Assembly: GCA_035631615.1 (NCBI GenBank)
Contig: DASQIK010000062.1
Location: forward strand, 1 to 61,211
Direction: 5' to 3'
Length of the DNA: 61,211 nt
Source: UBA5189 sp035631615
Lineage (GTDB): Bacteria; Chloroflexota; Limnocylindria; Limnocylindrales; CSP1-4
Under the pieces are notes generated by a model, which made no database searches, was not told where the DNA came from, and worked only from the letters and a program-made list of their open reading frames with translations. Positions 43,171 to 51,154 of the stretch are shown here, piece by piece (within the stretch, counting starts at the first letter, position 1; every line of letters begins with the position of its first letter). Position numbers and translations under genes: made by a program.

Positions 43171-43247
43171 CCCTCCGCGAAGAGAAGCCAACCGCCCACC
43201 ACTGCGGGCCGCCGCGCCCGCGCACGAACAGGAGCACGAGCACCTAC

Positions 43248-43853
43248 ATGGCTGAGATCACGGCGGCGATGGTCCGCGAGCTTCGCGAGCGCACGAGCGC
43301 CGGGATGATGGACTGCAAGCGCGCCCTCGACGAGTCCGGTGGCGACATGGACAAGGCGACCACGCTCCTCCGGGAGCGAGGCCTCGCAGCGGCGGCCAAG
43401 AAGGCAGGCCGCGAGGCCCGCGAGGGCCTCATCTCGAGCTACATCCACACCGGCGGGCGCGTCGGCGTGCTCATCGAGGTCAACTGCGAGACCGACTTCG
43501 TCGCCCGGACCGAGCAGTTCCAGCAGCTCGTCCGCAACCTGGCGGTCCAGGTCGCGGCGACGTACCCGCGCTGGGTGTCGATCGAGGACATCCCGGCCGA
43601 CGTCGCCGACGCCAAGCGCGCCGAGATCCTCGCCGCCCCGGACGTCGAGGGCAAGCCGGAGAACGTGCGCGAGAGCATCGCGACGGGGCGGCTCAAGAAG
43701 TGGTACTCGGAGCCGGGCGGCGTGCTGCTCGAGCAGCCGTTCCGCGACAGCGAGCAATCGGTGAGCGCCCTCGTGACCGAGGCGATCGCGACCATCGGCG
43801 AGAACATCCAGATCCGGCGCTTCGCGCGGTATGCACTCGGGGAAGACAAGTGA
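43248..43853 (+). CDS. tsf: Elongation factor Ts
   Basis: Nucleotide exchange factor of EF-Tu. 201 residues, the short form seen in Gram-positives and Thermus. UBA-like N-terminus VRELRERTSAGMMDCKRAL, the IEVNCETDFVARTEQF signature, one core repeat. GTGA overlap with pyrH. Confidence 0.95.
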   Translation: MAEITAAMVRELRERTSAGMMDCKRALDESGGDMDKATTLLRERGLAAAAKKAGREAREGLISSYIHTGGRVGVLIEVNCETDFVARTEQFQQLVRNLAVQVAATYPRWVSIEDIPADVADAKRAEILAAPDVEGKPENVRESIATGRLKKWYSEPGGVLLEQPFRDSEQSVSALVTEAIATIGENIQIRRFARYALGEDK

Positions 43854-44614
43854 GCAACGGCCCGACCGGGCGTGACGCGATCGGCTCGACCCGCTACGGG
43901 CGGATCCTCCTGAAGCTCTCCGGCGAGGCGCTGCTCGGCAGTCGCCAGTACGGCGTCGACCCGGCCGTGTGCGCATTCATCGCGCAACAGGTCGCGGAGG
44001 TCCGGAGCCGCGGCGTCGAGGTCGGCATCGTCGTCGGTGGCGGCAACATCTTCCGCGGCCTGTCCGCGGCGGCGCAGGGCATGGACCGCGCGACCGGTGA
44101 CTACATCGGCATGCTCGCGACCGTGATGAACGGCCTCGCGCTCCAGGACGCGGTCGAGCGGACGAACACGCCGACGCGGGTGATGAGCGCGATCGCGATG
44201 AACGAGATCGCCGAGCCGTACATCCGGCGCCGCGCAGTGCGCCACATCGAGAAGGGCCGCGTGGTCATCTTCGTCGCCGGCACCGGCAACCCGTACTTCA
44301 CGACCGACACCGCGGCCGCGCTGCGGGCGGTCGAGATCGGCGCCGAGGTCCTCATGAAGGCCACGAAGGTGGACGGGGTCTACGATGCGGATCCGATGAC
44401 GGTCCCGGGCGCCCGCCGATACGACCGGCTCGAGTATGCCGACCTGCTGCGCGACCAGCTCAAGGTGCTCGACGGCGCGGCCGTGTCGCTGTGCATGGAG
44501 AACGACCTGCCGATCGTCGTGTTCGACCTCAACGGGCCGGACAACATCGCGCGGGTCGCCGCAGGCCAGCCGGTCGGGACGCTGATCGCGGGCCCGGTGG
44601 AGGCACGCGCATGA
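43850..44614 (+). CDS. pyrH: UMP kinase
   Basis: Phosphorylates UMP to UDP. 254 residues from GTG 43850. ILLKLSGEALLG, IVVGGGNIFRG, GMLATVMNGLALQDA, GTGNPYFTTDTAAALRA and KATKVDGVYDADP are all typical of bacterial amino-acid-kinase-fold PyrH. ATGA overlap with frr. Confidence 0.96.
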   Translation: MSNGPTGRDAIGSTRYGRILLKLSGEALLGSRQYGVDPAVCAFIAQQVAEVRSRGVEVGIVVGGGNIFRGLSAAAQGMDRATGDYIGMLATVMNGLALQDAVERTNTPTRVMSAIAMNEIAEPYIRRRAVRHIEKGRVVIFVAGTGNPYFTTDTAAALRAVEIGAEVLMKATKVDGVYDADPMTVPGARRYDRLEYADLLRDQLKVLDGAAVSLCMENDLPIVVFDLNGPDNIARVAAGQPVGTLIAGPVEARA

Positions 44615-45168
44615 GCCACGAGGTGATCACGTCCGCGGACCACAAGATGGCGCGGGCCGTCGAGGTCATGGAGCGCGACCTCGGTTCCATCCGGACCGGC
44701 CGCGCGTCCACCGGGCTCGTCGAGCGGATCCTCGTCGACTACTACGGCACCCAGACGCCGCTCAACCAGCTCGCCGGGATCAGCATTCCCGAGCCGCACC
44801 AGGTCGTCATCCAGCCGTGGGATCGCAGCGTCCTCGGCGCGATCGAGCGCGCCATCACCAAGAGCGACATCGGGCTCACGCCGAACGTCGACAGCAACGT
44901 GGTCCGCCTGAACATCCCGGCCCTCACGGAGGAGCGCCGGCACGACCTCGTCCGCCAGGTCCACAAGCGCATGGAGGAGGCACGGGTCGAGATCCGCAAC
45001 CTCCGGCGCGACGCCGCGGATCACCTCAAGAAGCTCGAGAAGGACGGCGAGGTCGGCACCGACGAGGGCCACAAGCTCCTCGACACGCTCCAGAAGACGA
45101 CCGACCGCCACATCGGCGAGGTCGAACGGGTGGGCGCGGCGAAGGAGCAGGAGGTCCTCGAGGTCTAG
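44611..45168 (+). CDS. frr: Ribosome recycling factor
   Basis: Splits post-termination ribosomes with EF-G. 185 residues from ATG 44611. MERDLGSIRTGRAS, YYGTQTPLNQLAGI, LTEERRHDLVRQVHK and RNLRRDAADHLKKLEKDG are diagnostic. Confidence 0.97.
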   Translation: MSHEVITSADHKMARAVEVMERDLGSIRTGRASTGLVERILVDYYGTQTPLNQLAGISIPEPHQVVIQPWDRSVLGAIERAITKSDIGLTPNVDSNVVRLNIPALTEERRHDLVRQVHKRMEEARVEIRNLRRDAADHLKKLEKDGEVGTDEGHKLLDTLQKTTDRHIGEVERVGAAKEQEVLEV

Positions 45169-45968
45169 TGCCGCGTGCGCCCCTGATCCGCCCGACCGAC
45201 GCTCCGCCACGGGCGCATGAGGCCGAGCCAGCCGTCTCCATCCCGAACCGACCGGCGGCGACCGCCGGCGTACGCGGCAAGCGCGCCGAGGCGCCGAGCC
45301 ACGTCGCGATCATCATGGACGGCAACCGCCGCTGGGCCCGCGGGCGCGGCGTGTCCGAGATCGACGGCCACGCAGCGGGCGTCGAGGCGATTCGCGAGAT
45401 CCTGAACCACGCGGTCCGCCGCGGCATCCCGGTGCTCACCCTGTATGCCTTCAGCCGCGAGAACTGGGCGCGCACCGACGACGAGGTCGTCGGGCTGTTC
45501 GGCCTGCTCGAGTCGGCGATTCGCAGCGAAACCGACGAGCTCCGGGCGCAGGGTGTCCGGGTGATGCTGCTCGGCCGGCTCGACGAGCTGCCGGACGCCA
45601 CCCGTGCGTCGATCGAATCCGCGCTCTCGGCGACCGCCGGCGGCGATCGGCTGCTGCTGAATATTGCGTTCAACTACGCCGGCCGCACGGAGCTCGTCGA
45701 CGCCGTCCGTCGGATCGTTCGGTCGGGGGTCGCGCCGGAGTCGATCGACGAGGACGCGATCGCGTCCGCCTTGTACACCGCGGGCCTGCCCGATCCCGAC
45801 CTCGTGATCCGGACTGGCGGCGAGCAGCGCCTCTCGAACTTCCTCATCTGGCAGTCGGCGTACGCGGAGCTGATCAGCACGGACACGCTGTGGCCCGACT
45901 TCGGCCCCGCGGACCTCGATGCCGCCCTGGCGGAGTACGCCAGCCGGACCCGCCGCTTCGGGCGCTGA
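45168..45968 (+). CDS. uppS: Undecaprenyl diphosphate synthase (cis-prenyltransferase)
   Basis: Makes the C55 lipid carrier for the cell wall. 266 residues from GTG 45168 (TAGTG junction with frr). HVAIIMDGNRRWA holds the catalytic Asp; GHAAGVEAIREI; LYAFSRENWAR; NYAGRTELVDA; DLVIRTGGEQRLSNFLIWQSAYAEL (Arg and Ser/Glu of the IPP site). The first ~40 residues are an unusual Pro/Ala-rich extension; an internal start is possible. Confidence 0.94.
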   Translation: MPRAPLIRPTDAPPRAHEAEPAVSIPNRPAATAGVRGKRAEAPSHVAIIMDGNRRWARGRGVSEIDGHAAGVEAIREILNHAVRRGIPVLTLYAFSRENWARTDDEVVGLFGLLESAIRSETDELRAQGVRVMLLGRLDELPDATRASIESALSATAGGDRLLLNIAFNYAGRTELVDAVRRIVRSGVAPESIDEDAIASALYTAGLPDPDLVIRTGGEQRLSNFLIWQSAYAELISTDTLWPDFGPADLDAALAEYASRTRRFGR

Positions 45969-45972
45969 CCGC

Positions 45973-46803
45973 ATGCTCCGTGATCGCGCCCGCAGCGCCG
46001 CGATCCTGGTTCCGCCCCTCCTCGTCGCCGTCTGGCTCGGGGGCGGGTGGATCGCACTCGTCGTCGGGCTCGCCGTGGTCCTCGCCGCCCTGGAGCTGTT
46101 CCGGCTCCTGACCGCCGCGGGGCATCACTCGATGCCCATGCTCGGGATCACCCTCGCCGTCGTGGTCGCCCTCGGCGATTCGGTGAGTGCGCTGCCGGGC
46201 GGGTCGGGGCTGCTGCTCGCGAGCCTCGGCATGGTCCTCGTCGGCATCGGCGCGCTGAACCGTCTCGATCCCCGCGAAGGACTCGCCGTCTTCGCGACCA
46301 CGACGTTCGGCGCCCTGTACGTTGGCATGCTCGGCTTCGTGGTTCGCCTGGCGTCGACGGGCTCGCCCGTGGATCCGGCGGCGGTCCTTGGCTTCCTCGG
46401 GCCGGAGCGGGCCTGGATCCTCGCCCTCGTGCTGGTCGTCTGGGCGTTCGACACCTTCGCCTACGTCACCGGCCGGCGCATCGGGAGGCATCCGTTCATG
46501 GCGCACATCTCGCCATCGAAGACCCTCGAAGGCGTGATCGGCGGCCTCATCGCCGCAGGCATCGTCGGCGCGGTGGTCGTGGCGGCGCTCGGCCGGCCGT
46601 GGCTCGCCGGCCTCGGGTTCGGCGTCGTGCTCGCGGTCGCTGCGCAGGCTGGCGATCTCGCCGAGTCGATGCTGAAACGGGCCGCCGGCGCGAAGGAGTC
46701 GGGGACGCTGATCCCCGGCCACGGCGGCATGCTCGATCGGGTCGACTCGTTCCTGTTCGCGGCCCCCGTGGCCTGCTTCTATGTCGTCAGCATCCTTCAC
46801 TGA
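45973..46803 (+). CDS. cdsA: Phosphatidate cytidylyltransferase
   Basis: Makes CDP-diacylglycerol from phosphatidate and CTP; about eight TM segments. 276 residues from ATG 45973. The HISPSKTLEGVIGG and PGHGGMLDRVDSFLFAAP signatures contain the metal and CTP residues. dxr overlaps its end by 23 nt. Confidence 0.94.
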   Translation: MLRDRARSAAILVPPLLVAVWLGGGWIALVVGLAVVLAALELFRLLTAAGHHSMPMLGITLAVVVALGDSVSALPGGSGLLLASLGMVLVGIGALNRLDPREGLAVFATTTFGALYVGMLGFVVRLASTGSPVDPAAVLGFLGPERAWILALVLVVWAFDTFAYVTGRRIGRHPFMAHISPSKTLEGVIGGLIAAGIVGAVVVAALGRPWLAGLGFGVVLAVAAQAGDLAESMLKRAAGAKESGTLIPGHGGMLDRVDSFLFAAPVACFYVVSILH

Positions 46804-48022
46804 CCAGCCGCGGCCGCGCGGCGTCGCCCTGCTCGGCTCGACCGGCTCGATCGGCCGGCAGGCCCTCGACGTCCTTGCCGCCGACCCGTCGTTCCGGATC
46901 ATCGCGCTCGCCGCGGGCCGCAGCGCGGCCGAGCTCGGCGCCCAGGCAACGCAGTTCCGCCCTGCCGCGGTCGCCCTGTCGGAGGCGGCGGTGATCCGCG
47001 AGCTGACCCCGCTCGTCCCGCCCGGCACCACGATCCTTGCCGGAGCCGACGCCCTGATCGAGCTCGCGACGCGGGACGACGTCGACCTGGTCGTCATCGG
47101 GACCGGCGGCGTCGTCAGCCTGCGGCCGGTCCTCGCGGCTTTGGCCGCCGGCAAGGTCGTCGCGACCGCCAACAAGGAGACGCTCGTCGCGGGCGGGCAC
47201 CTGGTCATGCCGCTCGCCAAGGACCTGGCTGCGGCTCGTGCGGCGGTTGACCCCGCCGATCCGCTCGCGAGCCCGCTCGGCTGGCTGCGCCCGATCGACT
47301 CGGAGCACTCCGCGATCTGGCAGAGCCTGGTCGGTGAGCACCTGTCGTCGGTCGCCCGCCTGATCCTGACGGCATCGGGCGGCCCGTTCCTCGACCTGCC
47401 CGCCGAGGCCTTCGCGGCGATCACGCCGGAGCGCGCGCTGCGGCACCCGACCTGGAGCATGGGCGCCAAGATCACGATCGATTCGGCGACCCTCGCGAAC
47501 AAGGGCCTGGAGGTCATCGAGGCGCGCTGGCTCTACGATGTCGGGTACGAGCAGATCGACGTCGTGATCCATCCGCAGTCGGTCGTGCACTCCGCCGTCC
47601 AGTTCGTGGACGGCTCCATCAAGGCGCAGCTGGGCACTCCCGACATGCGACTCCCGATCCAATACGCGCTCACGTACCCGGATCGCCGGCCCTCGCCGGC
47701 GCCGCCGGCGGACCTGGTCGCGGTTGCCCGGCTCGACTTTCGGGCACCGGACCTCGACCGTTTCCCGGCGCTCCGGATCGCGCGCGAGGCTGGCGAGCTC
47801 GGTCCGCGGGCGACGGCCGCGCTGATCGCAGCGGATGACGTGGCCGTGGCGCGCTTCCTCGCCGGGACCCTCGACTTCCCGGGCATTCCGCGGCTGCTCG
47901 ATTCGGCGCTCGAGCGCTTCGGGGCGCCCACGCGCAGCGACCCCGGCCTCGACGAGCTCGTCGCGCTCGACGCGGAGGTTCGCGCCGCGCTCGCGACTCA
48001 CGAACCGCGGGTGGGCGCCTGA
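46781..48022 (+). CDS. dxr: 1-deoxy-D-xylulose 5-phosphate reductoisomerase
   Basis: Second step of the MEP isoprenoid pathway. 413 residues. NADPH site LLGSTGSIGRQALDVL, GTGGVVSLRPVLAALAAGK, ATANKETLVAGG, metal and substrate residues in IDSEHSAIWQ and TASGGPF, HPTWSMGAKITIDSATLANKG. The start ATG 46781 overlaps cdsA; a later start is possible since the fold begins at residue ~13. Confidence 0.96.
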   Translation: MSSASFTDQPRPRGVALLGSTGSIGRQALDVLAADPSFRIIALAAGRSAAELGAQATQFRPAAVALSEAAVIRELTPLVPPGTTILAGADALIELATRDDVDLVVIGTGGVVSLRPVLAALAAGKVVATANKETLVAGGHLVMPLAKDLAAARAAVDPADPLASPLGWLRPIDSEHSAIWQSLVGEHLSSVARLILTASGGPFLDLPAEAFAAITPERALRHPTWSMGAKITIDSATLANKGLEVIEARWLYDVGYEQIDVVIHPQSVVHSAVQFVDGSIKAQLGTPDMRLPIQYALTYPDRRPSPAPPADLVAVARLDFRAPDLDRFPALRIAREAGELGPRATAALIAADDVAVARFLAGTLDFPGIPRLLDSALERFGAPTRSDPGLDELVALDAEVRAALATHEPRVGA

Positions 48023-49110
48023 TGGGCGGCGTCCTGTACACGCTGCTCGCGATCCTCCTGTTCGTCGTCATCCTCGGCGGGCTCGTGCTCGTCCACGAGC
48101 TCGGGCACTACCTGACGGCCCGCCGGTTCGACGTCCGCGTCCTCGAGTTCGGGATCGGCTTCCCGCCGCGGGCGAAGGTCCTGCGCGCCAAGGGCGAGAC
48201 GCTGTGGACGCTCAACTGGCTGCCGATCGGCGGCTTCGTACGCCTCGACGGCGAGGACGGCGACGCGGAATCCGACCCGCGCTCATTTGCCGCCAAGCCG
48301 CTTCGGGTGCGCCTGACGATCCTCGTCGCCGGCGTCGTCATGAACGTCGCCGTCGCGTTCGTCATCTTCTTCGCGATCGCGCTCCTCGCGACGCCGGTGA
48401 CGAGCGTGCGGATCGGCCAGGTCGAGGCGAGCTCGCCCGCGGCGATGGCTGGGCTCAAGGCCGGCGACGAGATCGTCCGCGTCAACGGCCAGCAGTTCGA
48501 CGTCTTCGGTGGCGGCGACGTCACGACGGCGCTGCGAGCCGATGCCGGACAGACCGTGTCGATCACGCTGCGCGACGCCGGCGGTGCCGAGCGGGACGTG
48601 GCGGTGAAGCTGCGACCCGTATCCGAGCTGAGCGAGACGCGCGGGGCGCTCGGCATCCAGGTCAGCGACCGCCCGATCACGTACATCGGCCACGACCTCG
48701 GGACGTCGGTCGGCATCGCCGGCAACGAGGTCGTCCGCTGGGGCGGGCTCATCGTCCGAGGGCTCGGCGACCTCGTCGGCGGCTTCATCAAGGACCCGAC
48801 CGCGGCGCCGCCCGCCTCCGGCCCGATCGGGATCGCCGTCTCGCTGACCGACATCCTGCTGAACGCCGGCCCGATCCTCCTGCTGTACGTCGCCGGCATC
48901 CTCTCGGTGAACCTCGGCGTGGTGAACGTCCTGCCGTTCCCGCCGCTCGACGGTGGGCGGATGGCCGTGCTCGTGATCAAGCGCGTGTTCGGGCCGCGGG
49001 TCAGCCTCCGCGCCGAGCGCGTGACCTACGCCATCGGCGCCGTCTTCCTGCTCGTCTTCGTTCTGTGGATCTCGGGCTTCGACATCGCGCGCCTCGGCTC
49101 GACGCCATGA
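48022..49110 (+). CDS. rseP: Site-2 intramembrane metalloprotease RseP
   Basis: Cleaves TM substrates such as anti-sigma factors or remnant signal peptides. 362 residues, TGATG junction with dxr. HELGH zinc site in the first TM (near residue 27), one PDZ domain (about 125-200: ASSPAAMAGLKAGDEIVRVNG), and the third zinc ligand in NVLPFPPLDGGR. Three to four TM segments. Confidence 0.94.
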   Translation: MGGVLYTLLAILLFVVILGGLVLVHELGHYLTARRFDVRVLEFGIGFPPRAKVLRAKGETLWTLNWLPIGGFVRLDGEDGDAESDPRSFAAKPLRVRLTILVAGVVMNVAVAFVIFFAIALLATPVTSVRIGQVEASSPAAMAGLKAGDEIVRVNGQQFDVFGGGDVTTALRADAGQTVSITLRDAGGAERDVAVKLRPVSELSETRGALGIQVSDRPITYIGHDLGTSVGIAGNEVVRWGGLIVRGLGDLVGGFIKDPTAAPPASGPIGIAVSLTDILLNAGPILLLYVAGILSVNLGVVNVLPFPPLDGGRMAVLVIKRVFGPRVSLRAERVTYAIGAVFLLVFVLWISGFDIARLGSTP

Positions 49111-50333
49111 CCACGGCGCGGCGACGGACGGTGACCGTCGACGTCGGCGGGGTCCCGATCGGCAGCCCGCACCCGGTGGTCGTCCAGTCGATGACGAACA
49201 CGGACACCGCCGACGCCGACGCCACCGCCATCCAGGTCGCCAGGCTCGCGCACGCGGGCAGCGAGCTCGTCCGCGTCACGGTCAACAACGACGCGGCGGC
49301 CGCGGCCGTCCCCGAGATGATCCGCAAGCTGCGTGATCTTGGCGTCGGCGTGCCGGTGATCGGCGACTTCCACTACAACGGCCACCAGCTCCTGGTCGAG
49401 TACCCGGAGATGGCCCGGAGCCTCGCCAAGTACCGGATCAACCCCGGCAACGTCGGCGCCAAGCGCCACGACGAGAACTTCGTGACGATCGTGAAGGTCG
49501 CGATCGAGAACGGCGTGCCGGTGCGAATCGGCGTCAACTGGGGCTCGCTGGACCAGGCGCTGCTGACCGACCTGATGGACGCAAATGCGAAGCTCGCCGA
49601 CCCCCGCGACAGCCGCGACGTGATGATCGAGGCCATGATCGAGTCGGCGATGCGCTCGGCCGAGCTGGCCGAGGAGACCGGGCTCGGCCACGACCGGATT
49701 ATCCTGTCTGCCAAGGTCTCGAACGTGCGCGACGTCGTCGACGTGTACCGCATCCTGGCCCGGCGCTCGGACTACCCGCTCCATGTCGGGCTGACGGAGG
49801 CCGGGCTCGGGATGAAGGGCATCGTGGCGTCGACGGCGGGGCTGTCGATCCTGCTGGAGGAGGGGATCGGGGACACGATCCGGGTCTCGCTCACGCCGGC
49901 GCCCGGCGGCGAGCGCGAGGAGGAGGTCCGGGTCGCGCAGCAGGTCCTCCAGTCGATGGGCCTGCGCTCGTTCCTGCCCCAGGTCAGCGCCTGCCCCGGC
50001 TGCGGCCGCACGACCTCGACGTTCTTCCAGGAGATGGCCGAGCGGATCCAGGGCCACCTGCGCAAGCGGATGCCCGAGTGGCGCTCGAGCTACCCCGGCG
50101 TCGAGGAGATGACCGTGGCGGTCATGGGCTGCGTCGTGAACGGGCCCGGCGAGTCGAAGCACGCCAACATCGGCATCTCGCTGCCGGGCACGTTCGAGGA
50201 GCCGGTCGCGCCGGTGTTCGTCGACGGCCGGCTCGACCGGACGCTCCGCGGCGACCACATCGTCGACGAGTTCATCGACATCCTCGAGCGCTACGTGGAG
50301 CACCGCTACGCGAGTGCGGCGACGCCGGCGTAA
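49107..50333 (+). CDS. ispG: 4-hydroxy-3-methylbut-2-enyl diphosphate synthase
   Basis: Seventh MEP-pathway enzyme, 4Fe-4S. 408 residues from ATG 49107 (ATGA overlap). TIM-barrel with VVVQSMTNTDTADADAT, KYRINPGNVG, PLHVGLTEAG, and the cluster part SACPGCGRT with MGCVVNGPGE. dxr-rseP-ispG is a common trio. Last gene before a convergent gene. Confidence 0.96.
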   Translation: MTTARRRTVTVDVGGVPIGSPHPVVVQSMTNTDTADADATAIQVARLAHAGSELVRVTVNNDAAAAAVPEMIRKLRDLGVGVPVIGDFHYNGHQLLVEYPEMARSLAKYRINPGNVGAKRHDENFVTIVKVAIENGVPVRIGVNWGSLDQALLTDLMDANAKLADPRDSRDVMIEAMIESAMRSAELAEETGLGHDRIILSAKVSNVRDVVDVYRILARRSDYPLHVGLTEAGLGMKGIVASTAGLSILLEEGIGDTIRVSLTPAPGGEREEEVRVAQQVLQSMGLRSFLPQVSACPGCGRTTSTFFQEMAERIQGHLRKRMPEWRSSYPGVEEMTVAVMGCVVNGPGESKHANIGISLPGTFEEPVAPVFVDGRLDRTLRGDHIVDEFIDILERYVEHRYASAATPA

Positions 50334-50338
50334 GGCCT

Positions 50339-50352
50339 CGGGCTAGCGCCCG
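50339..50352. terminator. Hairpin between convergent ispG and 50343 gene
   Basis: CGGGC-TAGC-GCCCG, 5-bp stem, in the 9-bp gap and overlapping the stop of the - strand gene. No T-run on either strand; may serve both transcripts. Confidence 0.35.
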
Positions 50353-51005
50353 GTGACGAGCAGCACGGCACAAAGGATCGCCAGGAGCAGGGCGGCGATC
50401 GCGGGCCCGATCAGGCGTGGGATCAGCGGACGCAGCGTCAGCCCGCCGTGGTGGACCCGAAAGTCCGCGTCCATCCGGAGGGTGTCCGCCATCGTCCGGA
50501 TGACGCGCGGATGCCCGTGGCCCGCGACCAACCGGGCAACCTGGGCGCGATGAGTGGCGAGCGCCTCGGTGAGGCTCGTGGTGACGAACGACGCGTGGAA
50601 CGTCGGTCGATCGACGACCGCGCCGCGCGGGAAGTTGGTTTGGACCCAGGTGCTGTCCTCGAACGATGTGTAGAACGCGATGAGTGTCCCGATGACCGTT
50701 GACGGCACGATCACAACGTACGCCTCGCCCGATTCCTCGCCGAGCACCCACTCGTAGCGGATCGGTGTTCGGGGGAGCTGGATGAACCGCTCGCCGATCC
50801 GGCTGAAGCCGAGTGCCTCGAGCTCCGCGACGCGTTGCGCCACCGCGTCCGGCGGCGGGATGGCGAGCGGTCCGGCATCGGCGAGCCGACGGGACCGGAC
50901 GCCGCTGTAGATCGCCCACGCCCGGATCGCGGACGGCGCCAGCTGGCTCAGGAGGAAGATCGAGATGACCAGGCCCCCGAGCGCGATGAGCCGTTCCGGT
51001 GACAT
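50343..51005 (-). CDS. Hypothetical membrane protein with two TM segments
   Basis: 220 residues from ATG 51005. A TAGGAT box (51018-51013) ends 7 nt upstream of this ATG, and the in-frame ATG at 51014 would lie inside that box, so 51005 is preferred. N-terminal TM (about 5-27), a soluble region with AVAQRVAELEALGFSRIGER and a strand-rich part, and a C-terminal TM (about 198-219). No known motif. Occupies the place where rimP usually precedes nusA. Confidence 0.65.
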   Translation of the reverse strand: MSPERLIALGGLVISIFLLSQLAPSAIRAWAIYSGVRSRRLADAGPLAIPPPDAVAQRVAELEALGFSRIGERFIQLPRTPIRYEWVLGEESGEAYVVIVPSTVIGTLIAFYTSFEDSTWVQTNFPRGAVVDRPTFHASFVTTSLTEALATHRAQVARLVAGHGHPRVIRTMADTLRMDADFRVHHGGLTLRPLIPRLIGPAIAALLLAILCAVLLVTGR

Positions 51006-51012
51006 CGGCGGC

Positions 51013-51018
51013 ATCCTA
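51013..51018 (-). promoter_or_regulatory. -10 box of the 50343-51005 gene
   Basis: TAGGAT read on the - strand, 7 nt before the ATG at 51005: leaderless geometry identical to def and the LCP gene. Confidence 0.45.
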
Positions 51019-51024
51019 GCCCCG

Positions 51025-51054
51025 TTCGACGCTCGAAGAGGCTCGGTGTATACT
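51025..51054 (+). promoter_or_regulatory. nusA operon promoter
   Basis: TTCGAC (51025-51030), 18-bp spacer, TATACT (51049-51054). Best promoter match in the window. Predicted start near 51061, giving a ~95-nt leader that contains a terminator hairpin. Confidence 0.6.
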
Positions 51055-51082
51055 CCCGCAAACAGAAACGGCCGCCTCGAAG

Positions 51083-51108
51083 CGTGGGTGACCCCCACGT
51101 ATTTTTTT
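51083..51108 (+). terminator. Intrinsic terminator (attenuator) in the nusA leader
   Basis: CGTGGG (51083-51088), loop TGACC, CCCACG (51094-51099), then TA and seven T (51102-51108). It is a textbook Rho-independent terminator, and the longest T-run noticed in the window, placed between the promoter and the nusA SD (GAGGAGGAG, 51139-51147). It suggests transcription of nusA-infB is controlled by attenuation. Confidence 0.75.
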
Positions 51109-51154
51109 CGCCGGGAACGGCACGACGCCGTGAATCGAGAGGAGGAGAGACGCC

